A stretch of DNA of 64,000 bases from Streptomyces kurssanovii. Its GTDB lineage: Bacteria; Actinomycetota; Actinomycetes; Streptomycetales; Streptomycetaceae. The DNA is taken from positions 62,001 through 126,000 of the forward strand of contig NZ_BMTN01000005.1 in assembly GCF_014649695.1 (NCBI RefSeq), written 5' to 3'. Positions within the stretch are counted from its first letter, which is position 1; every line of letters starts with the position of its first letter. The notes under the pieces were generated by a model, which saw nothing but the letters and a program-made list of their open reading frames with translations, had not been told where the DNA came from and made no database searches. The translations under genes were made by a program, and so were the position numbers. Positions 17,498 to 26,245 of the stretch are shown here, piece after piece.

Positions 17498-19258
17498 ATG
17501 GTTCGGTCCAACGACGAGGTGGCCGCGCTGTTCCACGAATATGCGGACCTGATCTCGATCACCGGAGGAGACGCGTACAAGTCACGCGTCTACGAGAAGG
17601 CTGCCCGGTCCGTGGGCGGCTACCACGCCGACGTGTCCACCCTCGACGTCAAGGGTCTCCAGGAGATCCCCAACGTCGGCAAGTCAATCGCCGAGAAGAT
17701 CCTCGAGTACGCGCGCAGCGGCAGCGTGTCCGCCGTCGAGGAGCTGCGGGCGAAGATCCCCGCCGGCGTCCGGCGGTTGACCGCCATCCCCACGCTCGGC
17801 CCGAAGAAGGCCTGCGTCCTGTACGAGGAACTGGGCATCTCCTCCATCGAGGAACTGGCCGACGCCATCCACGAGGAACGGCTGCGCGATCTGAAGGGCT
17901 TCGGGCCGAAGACGGAGGAGAACATCCTCCACGGCATGGAACTCCTGCAGTCCTCCGGAGAGCGCGTCCTGCTCGATGCGGCCATGGACCTCGCCGACGA
18001 CATCGTCGCCGAGCTTTCCGGAGTGGCCGGCTGCCGGCGCTGCACCTACGCGGGCTCCCTGCGCCGCTTCCGCGAGACCGTCGGCGACATCGACGTGCTT
18101 GCCGCGGCCGCCAGGTCCGCGCCCGTGATGCGGGCGTTCACCGAATTGCCGTATGTCGCGGAGGTCATCGCGCACGGCGAGAAGAAGACGTCCATCCGCA
18201 CCACCAAGGGCCTTTCCGTCGACCTGCGCGTCGTACCGCCGGACTCCTGGGGCGCGGCCCTGCAGTACTTCACCGGGTCCAAGGCGCACAATATCCGCAC
18301 CCGGGAGCGGGCCGTCCATCACAAGCTCAAGCTCTCCGAGTACGGCCTCTTCGATGCCGAGAGCGGCAAGAAGATAGTCTCCAAGACCGAGGAGGACGTG
18401 TACGCCCGCCTCGGCCTGCCCTGGATCCCGCCCACGCTGCGCGAGGACCGCGGCGAGATCGAGGCCGGGCTGAACGGCGAGCTGCCCGACCTGGTCCAGG
18501 AACAGGACATCCGGGGCGATCTGCACACGCACACCGACCTCACCGACGGTCTCGCCCCGCTGGAGGAGATGGTCGCGGCGGCCGCCGAGCGCGGCTACGC
18601 CTACTACGCGATCACCGATCACGGCCCGGACCTGTACATGCAGCGGATGACCGACGAACGCATCCTGGCCCAGCGCGAACGCGTCCGGGAACTCGACGGG
18701 AAGTACGCAAAGCATGGCAAGCGGAGTGGTATGCGGCTGCTGCACGGCGTGGAGCTGAACATCGATCCGGACGGCGGCGTGGACTGGCCGGAGGAGTTCC
18801 TGGCCGGCTTCGATCTGTGCGTGGCGTCGGTGCATTCGCACTTCAACCAGGGGCGCGAGGCGCTGACCCGGCGGATCGTCCGGGCCTGCGAGAACCCGCA
18901 CGTCGACATCATCGGCCACCCCACCACCCGGATCATCGGCAAGCGTCCGCCCATAGATGCCGACCTCGACGCGATCTTCGCCGCGTGTGCGCGCACCGGC
19001 ACCGCGCTGGAGATCAACGCCCACCCCGACCGGCTGGATCTGCGCGACGAGGACATCCTGCGGGCCAAGAGGCACGGCGTGAGGTTCGCCGTCGACAGCG
19101 ACGCCCACGCCACCCTCCACCTGGCCAACATGCGCTACGGCGTAGGCACGGCACAGCGCGGCTGGCTCACCAAGAACGACGTGATCAACACCTGGCCGGA
19201 GAGCCGCCTGCGGCACCTCTTGCGCGAGGGAAGGACCGGCCACCGGTCCCGCGGTTGA
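17498..19258 (+). CDS. polX: DNA polymerase/3'-5' exonuclease PolX
   Basis: 586-residue family-X DNA polymerase fused to a PHP phosphoesterase, used in gap-filling base-excision repair. Residues 1-150 carry helix-hairpin-helix motifs (LQEIPNVGKSIAEKILEY, LKGFGPKTEENI). The polymerase palm shows YAGSLRRFRETVGDIDV with the two metal Asp residues near 190 and DLRVV later. The PHP domain has DLHTHTDLTDG, YAITDHG, GVELNI, SVHSHFN, IIGHPTTR and DSDAH, all metal-ligand motifs intact. I prefer ATG 17498 over the in-frame ATG 17465 because homologues begin M-x-R-S-N-D-E-V; the upstream start would add 11 unconserved residues. It is divergent from the esterase gene. Confidence 0.93.
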   Translation: MVRSNDEVAALFHEYADLISITGGDAYKSRVYEKAARSVGGYHADVSTLDVKGLQEIPNVGKSIAEKILEYARSGSVSAVEELRAKIPAGVRRLTAIPTLGPKKACVLYEELGISSIEELADAIHEERLRDLKGFGPKTEENILHGMELLQSSGERVLLDAAMDLADDIVAELSGVAGCRRCTYAGSLRRFRETVGDIDVLAAAARSAPVMRAFTELPYVAEVIAHGEKKTSIRTTKGLSVDLRVVPPDSWGAALQYFTGSKAHNIRTRERAVHHKLKLSEYGLFDAESGKKIVSKTEEDVYARLGLPWIPPTLREDRGEIEAGLNGELPDLVQEQDIRGDLHTHTDLTDGLAPLEEMVAAAAERGYAYYAITDHGPDLYMQRMTDERILAQRERVRELDGKYAKHGKRSGMRLLHGVELNIDPDGGVDWPEEFLAGFDLCVASVHSHFNQGREALTRRIVRACENPHVDIIGHPTTRIIGKRPPIDADLDAIFAACARTGTALEINAHPDRLDLRDEDILRAKRHGVRFAVDSDAHATLHLANMRYGVGTAQRGWLTKNDVINTWPESRLRHLLREGRTGHRSRG

Positions 19259-19376
19259 ATCACCGCAACCGGCCGGTACGGCAGCGCGGGTAGTGCTCGG
19301 CCGGCTTGACCGCGCCGAGGCCGGGGGCGAGACGAGGACGGCCTCGCCGGGCAGGCTCATGGCTGGGCTCGGCGGA

Positions 19377-20333
19377 TCAGGTGGGTTCCCCGGAGGGAGC
19401 GGGGAGGCGTTGGAAGGTGCGCCGGTATGCGGTGGGTGTGGTCTGGGCCTCACGGGCGAGGTGGAAGCGGAGATTCGTTGCGGTTCCCAGGCCGGTTCGG
19501 CGGGCGATCTCCTCGACGCTGAGGTGAGTGGTTTCCAGGAGGCGCCGGGCCTGTTGGAGCCGCTGGGTATTGACCCAGCGCAGGGGTGTGGTGCCGGTTT
19601 CCGCCGTGAAGCGGCGGGCGAAACTGCGGGGGGAGAGCGAGGTGCGGCGGGCAAGGTCTGCCACCGTCAGTGGGTGGTCGAGGTGCTGGAGGGCCCAAGC
19701 GCAGACGTCGGCCATGCCGGTGCCGTCGGTGGGCAGCGGCTGGGAGATGTATTGGGCCTGGTTGGCCTCACGGTGGGCGGGGACGACCAGACGGCGGGCG
19801 AGCTCAGCGGCGGTGTCCGCGCCCAAGTCCTCGCGGACCAGGTGCAGGCACAGGTCGATGCCCGCGGTGAATCCGGCGCTGGTCAGGACCGAGTCGGAGG
19901 CGATGTACAGGGGTGCGGGGTCGACGTCGACCATGCGGTAGCGGTGGGCAAGATCGGGTGCGTCCATCCAGTGGGTGGTGGCGCGGCGCCCGTCCAGGAG
20001 ACCGGCTGCCGCCAGTGCGAACGCTCCGGTACACACGGAGACCAGGCGGGCGCCACGTGCTGCTGCGGCCTGCAGGGCTTCGGTCACCTCGGGTACGGGT
20101 GGATCGTGAGGTGCATAGCCGGGCACGATGACCGTGTCGGCCTCGGTCAGGGCCTCCAGTCCTCGGGGGGCGACGAGATCGAACCCGGTGGACGTGGCCA
20201 CTGGCCCGGCTTCGGCAGCGCAGAGGCTGAACCGGTAGAGGTCGGGGGATCCGGGGGCGCCGAAGACCTGTGCGGGGATGGCGAGATCGAGGGCGACGAT
20301 CCCGGGAAGTGCCAGGGCGACGACGTGATGCAT
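19377..20333 (-). CDS. GlxA-type transcriptional regulator (DJ-1/PfpI domain plus AraC HTH)
   Basis: 318 residues. Residues 1-170 form a DJ-1/PfpI-like sensor fold with VALALPGIVALDLAIPAQVF and VSVCTGAFALAAAGLLDGRR (nucleophile-elbow Cys present). Residues 215-318 are an AraC-type double helix-turn-helix (HPLTVADLARRTSLSPRSFA and LSVEEIARRTGLGTATNLR). Such proteins regulate small adjacent genes in response to unknown ligands. ATG 20333 starts the conserved M-H-H-V-V-A strand; an in-frame GTG lies 7 codons upstream. It is divergent from a cupin gene with 109 bases between, so it probably controls that gene and itself. Confidence 0.9.
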   Translation of the reverse strand: MHHVVALALPGIVALDLAIPAQVFGAPGSPDLYRFSLCAAEAGPVATSTGFDLVAPRGLEALTEADTVIVPGYAPHDPPVPEVTEALQAAAARGARLVSVCTGAFALAAAGLLDGRRATTHWMDAPDLAHRYRMVDVDPAPLYIASDSVLTSAGFTAGIDLCLHLVREDLGADTAAELARRLVVPAHREANQAQYISQPLPTDGTGMADVCAWALQHLDHPLTVADLARRTSLSPRSFARRFTAETGTTPLRWVNTQRLQQARRLLETTHLSVEEIARRTGLGTATNLRFHLAREAQTTPTAYRRTFQRLPAPSGEPT

Positions 20334-20334
20334 G

Positions 20335-20365
20335 GCAGAAATCTTATGCCTCACGTCATTTCTGC
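20335..20365. promoter_or_regulatory. Inverted repeat in the glxA-type/cupin divergent promoter
   Basis: GCAGAAAT (20335-20342) and ATTTCTGC (20358-20365) form a perfect 8-base inverted repeat with a 15-base spacer, immediately upstream of the regulator's start and 78 bases from the cupin start. Position and symmetry suit an operator for the adjacent AraC-type regulator, but binding is inferred. Confidence 0.45.
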
Positions 20366-20442
20366 CTCTCGCGGTGATCGCGACCGTCTTGCACGATGGA
20401 CGGACCGGATGCCCTTAAGGCCCTTGACCAGGGGGAACTCTG

Positions 20443-20754
20443 ATGCGATTCGTCGACGCCGCCTCATTCACCGCAGAACGCCCGTGGGGTGCGACGGATC
20501 TCGCGGGTGTCGATGATGCGACGGTTCGTCTGCACTGGACCGACCAGCCGTACAAGTGGCACGTCAATGACGGCCCCGAAGTGTTCGTTGTCCTGGACGG
20601 GGCAGTCGACATGCACTACCGGGTGGACGGCATCGAGCGGGTCGAGCACCTGACGCCGGGCCGGGTGTGTTGCGTCGAACCTGGCGATGCCCATGTCGCC
20701 CACCCTGCGCCGGAGGCCCGCATCCTCGTCGTCGAAAGGCGCGGCAGCGTCTGA
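20443..20754 (+). CDS. Cupin-domain protein
   Basis: 103-residue single-domain cupin. The double-stranded beta-barrel motifs are visible as YKWHVNDGPEVFVVLDGAVD (motif 1, with the H and E metal ligands) and GRVCCVEPGDAHVAHP (motif 2, with the H). Small cupins of this size bind metal and a sugar, amino acid or oxyanion; the substrate cannot be told. ATG at 20443 follows CAGGGGGAACTCTG. It is transcribed away from the GlxA-type regulator, which probably controls it. Confidence 0.85.
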   Translation: MRFVDAASFTAERPWGATDLAGVDDATVRLHWTDQPYKWHVNDGPEVFVVLDGAVDMHYRVDGIERVEHLTPGRVCCVEPGDAHVAHPAPEARILVVERRGSV

Positions 20755-20947
20755 TCCTGGCCATGGGGCAGTCGCGCACCCGGGGGCCGGTGAGCGGACG
20801 TGCTGCACGCCCTCGGCTGTGAGCCCGGCACACGGGGCCGTTTGGCTGCATGGTCTGGGTCACTCGTCCTGTACACGGATTCAGCGCACGCCGCGCGGCT
20901 CGAGGATCAAGATCCGGGCCGGCGGCTCGGAGAAAGGAGCCGGCCTC

Positions 20948-21445
20948 ATGGTGCGGAAGAAGATGGAGGGGGACGAAGAACAGCGGCGCGCGGCCGCGCG
21001 TGACGCGGAGAGGGCGGGCGAGCAGCCCTCGGACCGGGGCACGACGACGGGTGCGTCGAAACAGCGTGCGCACATGAGGACCTCTACGCCCCACGAGGAG
21101 AAGACGGCGTCCGTGCACCGCGGCAAGCAGCAGACCGCCACGGGCGGCACTCAGGGCAGCCCGCGGGCCGATGCGTCGTCTCCGGCCCGGTCCTTCGCCG
21201 GCCGGGGCCGCCAGGACTACTCCGAGGCGCACGAGCGGGTCTTCGAGGCCCTGGTCACCGCCCAGGAGAAGCACGGGGGCGAGGGCGTGCATGCCGAAGA
21301 GATCGCCCGAAGCGCCGGGCTGCCCGCCGAGGAGACCCGTGCCGTGTTGCACGACCTGTCCGTCACGCATGGGGTGGTCAGCGAGTTGCAGGGTGCCGAC
21401 ACACCCGACCTCGGCCCCCGGTACGAGACGAAGCCCGGGCTCTGA
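20948..21445 (+). CDS. Conserved actinobacterial hypothetical protein with C-terminal winged-helix-like region
   Basis: 165 residues. The N-terminal 90 are highly charged and low-complexity (VRKKMEGDEEQRRAAARDAE, then a Ser/Thr/Gln-rich linker containing HRGKQQ), so probably disordered. The C-terminal 70 (YSEAHERVFEALVTAQEKHG, AEEIARSAGLPAEETRAVLH) look like a winged helix-turn-helix. The start ATG 20948 has GAAAGGAG 7 bases upstream. A DUF2267 gene follows 56 bases later on the same strand. A regulatory or nucleoid role is a guess. Confidence 0.75.
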   Translation: MVRKKMEGDEEQRRAAARDAERAGEQPSDRGTTTGASKQRAHMRTSTPHEEKTASVHRGKQQTATGGTQGSPRADASSPARSFAGRGRQDYSEAHERVFEALVTAQEKHGGEGVHAEEIARSAGLPAEETRAVLHDLSVTHGVVSELQGADTPDLGPRYETKPGL

Positions 21446-21501
21446 CCAGGGAAGAACCGGTCCGCCCGGGCACGCCGCTGTCGAACCGAGGGGAGAGATC
21501 G

Positions 21502-21897
21502 ATGAGGCATGACGAATTCCTGGCCCGGGTACGGGAGCGCGGTGAGTACGCGGACCAGGCGGAAGCCGCCAAGATCACGACCGCGGTGCTGGAGACTCTG
21601 GCACACCGCATCACGCCCGGGGAGGCCAAGGACCTGTCGGCCCAGCTGCCCGCCGCGCTGAAGGGAGGCTCTCAGGGTCGACGGGGAGCAGCGGGCCGAG
21701 TCGTACGGTGTCGAGGAATTCTGCCGTCGGGTGGGAGAACGCACAGGCGCCCGTCCGCAAACCGCCCAGTGGGACGCCAGTGCCGTACTCAGCACGCTGG
21801 CCGACGCCGTCTCCCCCGGCGAGCTCAACCAGGTCATCAGCCAGCTCCCTTCCGGCTACGCCGTCCTCTTCGGCAAGCCCGATCTGAGCGACTGACC
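21502..21897 (+). pseudogene. DUF2267 protein gene with a one-base frameshift
   Basis: ATG 21502 (GGGGAGA upstream) starts MRHDEFLARVRERGEYADQA, then TPGEAKDLSAQLPAALK, the first half of a two-repeat DUF2267 protein. At about 21660-21665 the text reads AAGGGAGG where AAGGAGG would keep the frame. One base on, the second repeat follows in full: GVEEFCRRVGERTGARP, SPGELNQVISQLP, ending GKPDLSD at the TGA 21895-21897. Without the extra G the protein would be about 131 residues, the normal length. So either one G was gained or the sequence has an indel error. As written, the product has an unrelated tail ending at 21927. Confidence 0.8.
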
Positions 21898-22820
21898 GTG
21901 TCCGCGGCGCCGGAGGGCGAGCGGTGAGCAGCTGCCGTCGGAGCGCACCTCGCGCCGGTCGGCGCCGCTCTCGGACGCCGCCCTCGGCCGCCGGAGGCGA
22001 CGCACTGGGCGACCAGTGCCGTACGGGCCCCGACCGTCGTGGGGCTCGGGGACGCGGCATCCCCTTCAGCGCGCTGCCAGGGGCCCTTTGCTCGTGGCCG
22101 TCCGGTGTCCGCGTGCGCCGGGGATCCTCGACAGTAGGGGCACATCGGTGGTTCTCCCCGTCCGCGGCAAGGGATGTGCTCCACTTTATGAACGGCTCAC
22201 TTCAGGAGTGTGGCAGCGCATTCAGCATGTGAGACAGGTCCGTTTCCCGCGTTGACGTGGCTGATCCCCGCTGACAGCCTCGTCGGTGTGAGCCAGTCAG
22301 CGAACTTCACCGCGCGGTTGCACGTCGATCTTGGACGGCACGCCGGCGCCCTGTGTGCGACCCCCTGCCGCGGCTGCTAGACGACCCCCTCGGCGGCCTC
22401 ACCCCCCAGCCGCCCGGACCTTCCCGGCATCGGGCGCGAACTGGTCTGCGCCCTGAAACACGTTCACCGTCCTTGCGCAGTACGCAGGTTCGGTCGACGG
22501 GCGTGTTCGACAGAGGCGAAGACGGCGTCCCGCTGATCGCCCGGCGGTCCGCCTGCCGGACCTGCTTCCGGTGAAGTCCGCCTGCCCTGTTGACGCCTGT
22601 ACGTGGCCCGTATGTCCCGCTCCTCCTGGGCGACTCCGGCATCCGTGACGAGGGCCGCCTCGAACGCGCCGGGCCGCTCGGCACCTACCGCAGGGGCATC
22701 GGCCGGGGCAAGCGCTGGACGCCCCGTGCCACTTCGTCGTCGACGTGCGGCCCCCGGAACGACAACGACAACCGACCGCGCCCATCACCTCATTGAGCCT
22801 CCTGAAGGGAATCACCCGAC
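21898..22820. other. 923-base region with no confident gene
   Basis: This long gap precedes the sulfur island. Several short open frames of 60-150 codons exist on both strands, but none has a ribosome site plus a recognisable family. A plus-strand stretch near 22600-22720 keeps a protein-like composition and may be an eroded gene. An AT-richer segment around 22180-22215 could hold a promoter. I see no hairpin, tRNA or repeat. Confidence 0.35.
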
Positions 22821-23756
22821 ATGACCACCACACCCGCGGCACCCCACGTGTCCGGCGCAGCAGTCGACTTGGAGATCAGCCGGATCGGCGGGCGCATCGG
22901 CGCCGAGGTCCACGGCCTGGACCTGGCGGCCGAAGGCACCCTCGTCCCCGAGGTCGTCGCCGGCGTCAACAACGCCCTCCTTGAGCACAAGGCCCTCGTC
23001 TTCCGCGACCAGCGCCTCGACGACGCCGGCCAGCTCCGCTTCGCGTCCCTCTTCGGCGAGCTGACCACCGCCCATCCCACCGTGCCGTCGGTCTTCGGGC
23101 AGCCGCGGATCCTGCCGGTGGACGGCGACGAGGGCATCCGCGCCAACCATTGGCACACCGACGTCACCTTCGTGCGCACGCCTCCCAAGGCGTCCACCCT
23201 GCGCGCACTCGTCGTCCCCCCGTACGGCGGGAACACCCTCATCGCCAATACGGCCGCCGCCTACCGGGACCTGCCCGAGCCGCTGCGGGAGCTCGCCGAC
23301 CGGCTGTGGGCGGTCCACACCAACGCGTACGACTACGCCGAGCCGAAGAACGAGACGGCCGCCGAACATCGCAGGCGGTTCGTCTCCCGCCGCTACCGCA
23401 CCGCCCACCCGGTGGTGCGCGTCCACCCGGAGAGCGGCGAACGAGGGCTGTTCATCGGTGGGTTCGCACACAGCCTCGTGGGCTTCGGCGCGTCCGAGTC
23501 GCGGGACCTGCTGCGGCTCCTCCAGTCGTACGTCGTCCGGCCGGAAAACCTGGTACGGATCTCCTGGAACCCGGGCGACCTGGTGCTGTTCGACAACCGC
23601 ATCACCCAGCACTACGCCCCCGACGACTACGGCGACCAGCCGCGGCTGCTGCACCGCGTGACCGTCGCCGGAGACGCTCCCGTCGGAGTGGACGGCGGAC
23701 ACAGCTACGTCGTCGAGGGCGACGACGCCGCCCACTACACGCCCGCGGCCGCCTGA
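22821..23756 (+). CDS. TauD/TfdA-family 2-oxoglutarate-dependent dioxygenase
   Basis: 311 residues, the normal size. The family uses Fe(II) and 2-oxoglutarate to hydroxylate and desulfonate taurine or alkylsulfonates. The start ISRIGGRIGAEVHGLDL is the usual first strand. The metal motif H-x-D is seen in ANHWHTDVTFVRTPPKAS near residue 110, the distal His and 2-oxoglutarate Arg in QPRLLHRVTVAGDAP near 275, and the D-N-R-x-x-x-H-Y-A segment (FDNRITQHYAPDDY) precedes it. ATG 22821 follows GAAGGGAA. Two strong hairpins follow its stop. Neighbouring sulfur genes support an alkylsulfonate or sulfate-ester substrate, but TfdA-like substrates cannot be excluded. Confidence 0.9.
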   Translation: MTTTPAAPHVSGAAVDLEISRIGGRIGAEVHGLDLAAEGTLVPEVVAGVNNALLEHKALVFRDQRLDDAGQLRFASLFGELTTAHPTVPSVFGQPRILPVDGDEGIRANHWHTDVTFVRTPPKASTLRALVVPPYGGNTLIANTAAAYRDLPEPLRELADRLWAVHTNAYDYAEPKNETAAEHRRRFVSRRYRTAHPVVRVHPESGERGLFIGGFAHSLVGFGASESRDLLRLLQSYVVRPENLVRISWNPGDLVLFDNRITQHYAPDDYGDQPRLLHRVTVAGDAPVGVDGGHSYVVEGDDAAHYTPAAA

Positions 23757-23780
23757 CCGGCCACGTCCGGGCAGCCGCAA

Positions 23781-23809
23781 GGCCCCGGTCCGCCACCAGG
23801 ACCGGGGCC
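23781..23809 (+). terminator. Hairpin after the TauD-type gene
   Basis: GGCCCCGGTCC (23781-23791) pairs perfectly with GGACCGGGGCC (23799-23809) around a 7-base loop, 25 bases after the dioxygenase stop. No T-run follows, as is common for actinobacterial terminators. Confidence 0.75.
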
Positions 23810-23827
23810 GACGGCGCCTCGATCGAC

Positions 23828-23860
23828 GGACCGTGCCCCCGCGAGCCGGGGGCACGGTCC
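23828..23860 (+). terminator. Second hairpin between the dioxygenase and rrf2 genes
   Basis: GGACCGTGCCCCC (23828-23840) and GGGGGCACGGTCC (23848-23860) form a perfect 13-base stem with a 7-base loop, 18 bases after the first hairpin. Two tandem hairpins isolate the rrf2 gene from the upstream transcript. Confidence 0.7.
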
Positions 23861-23942
23861 GTGCGTGCCACGTGACAGGTGCGGGCGCCGGGCACGCCGG
23901 GGCCCTGCGGCGGCCGGGCCGACCGGGAGCGATGCCGCACCG

Positions 23943-23960
23943 TACGGGATAATGCCCGTA
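23943..23960. promoter_or_regulatory. Palindrome overlapping the rrf2 start codon
   Basis: TACGGG (23943-23948) and CCCGTA (23955-23960) flank the 6-base spacer ATAATG; the last A is the first base of the ATG. A dyad in this position suits autorepression by the encoded Rrf2 protein or occlusion of the ribosome site. No Shine-Dalgarno sequence is visible upstream, so the mRNA may be leaderless or nearly so. Confidence 0.5.
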
Positions 23961-24418
23961 TGCGGATCTCAGCCAGGGCGGACTACGCGGTACGCGCCGC
24001 CCTCCTCCTCGCCGGCGCCAGGGACACCGGACCCCTCAACGCGGAGGCCATCGCCGAGGCCCAGGAGATCCCGCACAAGTACCTGGAGAGCATCCTCAAC
24101 GACATGCGGCGCGGCGGACTGGTCGTCAGCCAACGCGGCGCCGGCGGCGGATACCGGCTGGCGAAAGCCCCGGAGGACATCTCGGTCGCCGACGTGGTGC
24201 GCGCGGTGGACGGTCCGCTCGTCTCCGTGCGCGGCGTGCGGCCGCCGGAGCTGACGTACCCCGGCCCCGCCGAGGCGCTGCTGCCGCTGTGGATCGCCGT
24301 GCGGGCGAATGTCCGCATGATCCTCGAAGGCGTCTCCCTGGCGGACATCGCGTCGGGCCGACTACCCGAGTTCGTCCACGCCTTGGCGGACGACCCCGCC
24401 GCCTGGTCCAACCCCTGA
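23960..24418 (+). CDS. Rrf2-family transcriptional regulator without Fe-S cysteines (CymR-like)
   Basis: 152-residue winged-helix regulator. The N-terminus RISARADYAVRAALLLAGAR and the recognition region IPHKYLESILNDMRRGGLVVSQ then GAGGGYRLAK are textbook Rrf2. The loop that holds three cysteines in IscR and NsrR reads VSVRGVRPPELTYPG and the whole protein has no Cys, so it should not bind a cluster. Cluster-free members such as CymR act as sulfur-status repressors, often with cysteine synthase. ATG 23960 lies within a palindrome. Its place between a TauD-type dioxygenase and sulfonate genes makes sulfur control the best inference. The ATYCCTAC/GTAGGGAT repeats at 24.5 and 26.2 kb are candidate targets. 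Confidence 0.88.
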   Translation: MRISARADYAVRAALLLAGARDTGPLNAEAIAEAQEIPHKYLESILNDMRRGGLVVSQRGAGGGYRLAKAPEDISVADVVRAVDGPLVSVRGVRPPELTYPGPAEALLPLWIAVRANVRMILEGVSLADIASGRLPEFVHALADDPAAWSNP

Positions 24419-24516
24419 GCGCCGGCGGGCAGCGTCAAGCTGCGCGGTCTCGCATCGTGAGGCCGGGTAGTCCGCCATGTGACCACCTTCTTGCCGCTCC
24501 GGCCCTCACCGAGCAA

Positions 24517-24541
24517 TATTCCTACTAATCCAGTAGGGATA
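24517..24541. promoter_or_regulatory. Candidate sulfur-control operator upstream of the SfnB-like gene
   Basis: TATTCCTACT (24517-24526) and AGTAGGGATA (24532-24541) are inverted repeats matching at 9 of 10 positions around the 5-base spacer AATCC. The arms recur upstream of the ssuA leader at 26246-26277. It lies 116 bases before the short open frame at 24657. Binding by the adjacent Rrf2 protein is inferred. Confidence 0.5.
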
Positions 24542-24656
24542 GCAGGGAATACGTCGCGGGCACCGGTTTCGCCGCGGCCGCTCCAGGGCGAAGAGCACCA
24601 GGCCCGCGCACCGCACCAGCCACGCCGTCACACAACGACCGTTCGGAGTACCGCAC

Positions 24657-24758
24657 ATGACGACCACTCACCGCGGCCCGGCCACCTCCCGCGCCGCGGC
24701 CGCACCCAGGCCCGCGGCCCCTCGGCACAGGAGCCTGTCGGTGACGGCATGCCGATGA
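24657..24758 (+). CDS. Possible 33-residue leader peptide coupled to the SfnB-like gene
   Basis: ATG 24657 opens a 33-codon frame rich in Thr, Arg, Ala and Pro, ending SLSVTACR-stop with a Cys as its next-to-last residue. GGAGTA lies 7-12 bases upstream, the only good ribosome site in this stretch. Its TGA overlaps an ATG of the next gene (CGATGACA), so translation could couple. A Cys near the end recalls cysteine leader peptides, but the body lacks their usual conserved core. It may simply be chance. Confidence 0.35.
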   Translation: MTTTHRGPATSRAAAAPRPAAPRHRSLSVTACR

Positions 24759-25981
24759 CACCGACCGCTCCACACACCCCGCGCACCCCTCGCCTCACCG
24801 CACCGTCCGCCGACGCGCGGCGGCACACCCTCCTGCGCACCGCCCGTGACGTGGCGGACGACCTGGCCGCCGACGCCGACGCCCGGGACCAGGCCGGGGA
24901 ACCGCCTGCCGACGAGACGGCCCGACTGCGCGAGGCCGGCGTCCTGGCAGCTCTCACCCCGCCAGGACCGGACCGCGGGACGGACTGGAGCACGGCCTGC
25001 GCCGTCGTCCAGGAGATCGCCACGGCCGACAGCTCCGTCGGAGAGATACTCGCCCGCCACTACGTCCATACCTGGAGCAGCCGGTTCTACGGCACGAGCA
25101 CGGCGCGCACCGCCGCCCTCGAAGGGGAATCGGTGCGCGCCCAGTGGCTCTGGACCGGTGCCGTCCGCGCATCCGGATCCTCCGACGACGATGAAGAAGG
25201 CGACCTGACTCTGACGCCGCTCGACACCGGCTACGTCCTGAACGGGCGCCGCGCGTTGGACACGGCGACCACTGTGGCGGACCAACTCGTCGTGGACGCG
25301 CGCTGTGCCGTGACCGGCGACATCCTGGTCGTCCGCCTCCCGCGCGACCACCAGGGGCTCACCGCCGAGACCGGCGGCGGCCGCCTGGGCCAGCGGGTCG
25401 CCGGCGCGGGCACCCTGGTGCCGGAACGGGTCGTCGTCGCCCCGAACCAGGTCATGGGCGTCCGGCCGCACGACGAGGAATCGACTGCGCTCTTCACCGC
25501 GCTCGCCACACCCGCGCTCCGCCTCGCCCTGTGCCACGTCGGCCTCGGCATCGTCGAAGGCTCCCTCGCGGAGGCCCGCGACCTCAGCAGGAGCGCCTCC
25601 CGCACCTCGCGACTCCCCGCGAAGGACCCCGACCTCCTCCTCGCCTACGGCGAGCTGGCGTCCACCGCGCAGACCGCCTCGGCCGTGGTCGGGCGGGCCA
25701 CGGACGCGATGGCGCGGGCTCTGGACCTGGGACCGCTCCTGGACGTCGAGGAACCCGCGGCGGTCGCCGCCCTCGTCGCCACGGCCGAGACGGTGACAAC
25801 GAGGGCCGCGCTGAGGGTCACCACCCGGGCGTTGGAGCTCGCCGACGCCCCCGGCCTGGACCGGTTCTGGCGCAACGCCCGCGTCCTCACCGCCCACCGC
25901 TCCGCCGCACGCCGGCTGCGTGCCATCGGGGACCACTACCTCAACGGCCCGCACCGCACGGTGCCCGCGACCTGCCCCTGA
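24749..25981 (+). CDS. Acyl-CoA-dehydrogenase-fold flavin monooxygenase, SfnB/DszC-like
   Basis: 410 residues with the acyl-CoA dehydrogenase fold. Seen are the helical N-terminal domain (RTARDVADDLAADADARDQA, LREAGVLAALTPP), a beta domain with GYVLNGRRALDTATTVADQL, and a C-terminal helical bundle (ALCHVGLGIVEGSLAEARDL, LTAHRSAARRLRAIGDHYLN). The late HRS and the DPDLLLAYGEL helix resemble SfnB/DszC-type monooxygenases that use reduced FMN to attack organosulfur compounds, rather than true dehydrogenases, which have a catalytic Glu not evident here. Start is uncertain: ATG 24749 or 24755; neither has its own good ribosome site, and coupling to the upstream short frame may supply initiation. 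Context with TauD and SsuA supports sulfur scavenging. The flavin reductase partner is not in the window. Confidence 0.82.
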   Translation: MPMTPTAPHTPRTPRLTAPSADARRHTLLRTARDVADDLAADADARDQAGEPPADETARLREAGVLAALTPPGPDRGTDWSTACAVVQEIATADSSVGEILARHYVHTWSSRFYGTSTARTAALEGESVRAQWLWTGAVRASGSSDDDEEGDLTLTPLDTGYVLNGRRALDTATTVADQLVVDARCAVTGDILVVRLPRDHQGLTAETGGGRLGQRVAGAGTLVPERVVVAPNQVMGVRPHDEESTALFTALATPALRLALCHVGLGIVEGSLAEARDLSRSASRTSRLPAKDPDLLLAYGELASTAQTASAVVGRATDAMARALDLGPLLDVEEPAAVAALVATAETVTTRAALRVTTRALELADAPGLDRFWRNARVLTAHRSAARRLRAIGDHYLNGPHRTVPATCP

Positions 25982-26244
25982 GGCGGCTCACTCAGGCACT
26001 TCGACCGGGCCACCGGCAGCTCGGCCGCACGCCGCCCTGAACTCCCGGCCGGATCCGTGGAGCCCGGCACAGAGCCGCGCCCCGCGCGGACAGCGATGCC
26101 CGCCGCGCCGGCCCGGCGGCCGGGTGGGGGGCGCCACGTCGCGCGTCCCCTGACACGCCGGACCCCGACCGCCCATCCCAAGGGGCGAGATGAGTGAATC
26201 CACTATCTGGACACCCTCTTGGGGCGGGCGCCGGCTTCTGCCAC
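25982..26244. other. Gap before the ssuA leader; no gene
   Basis: About 260 GC-rich bases after the SfnB-like stop with no credible frame. Sequence around 26105-26150 is rich in CCGG/GGCC and could fold, but no single clean terminator stem stands out. Confidence 0.3.
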
Positions 26245-26245
26245 T

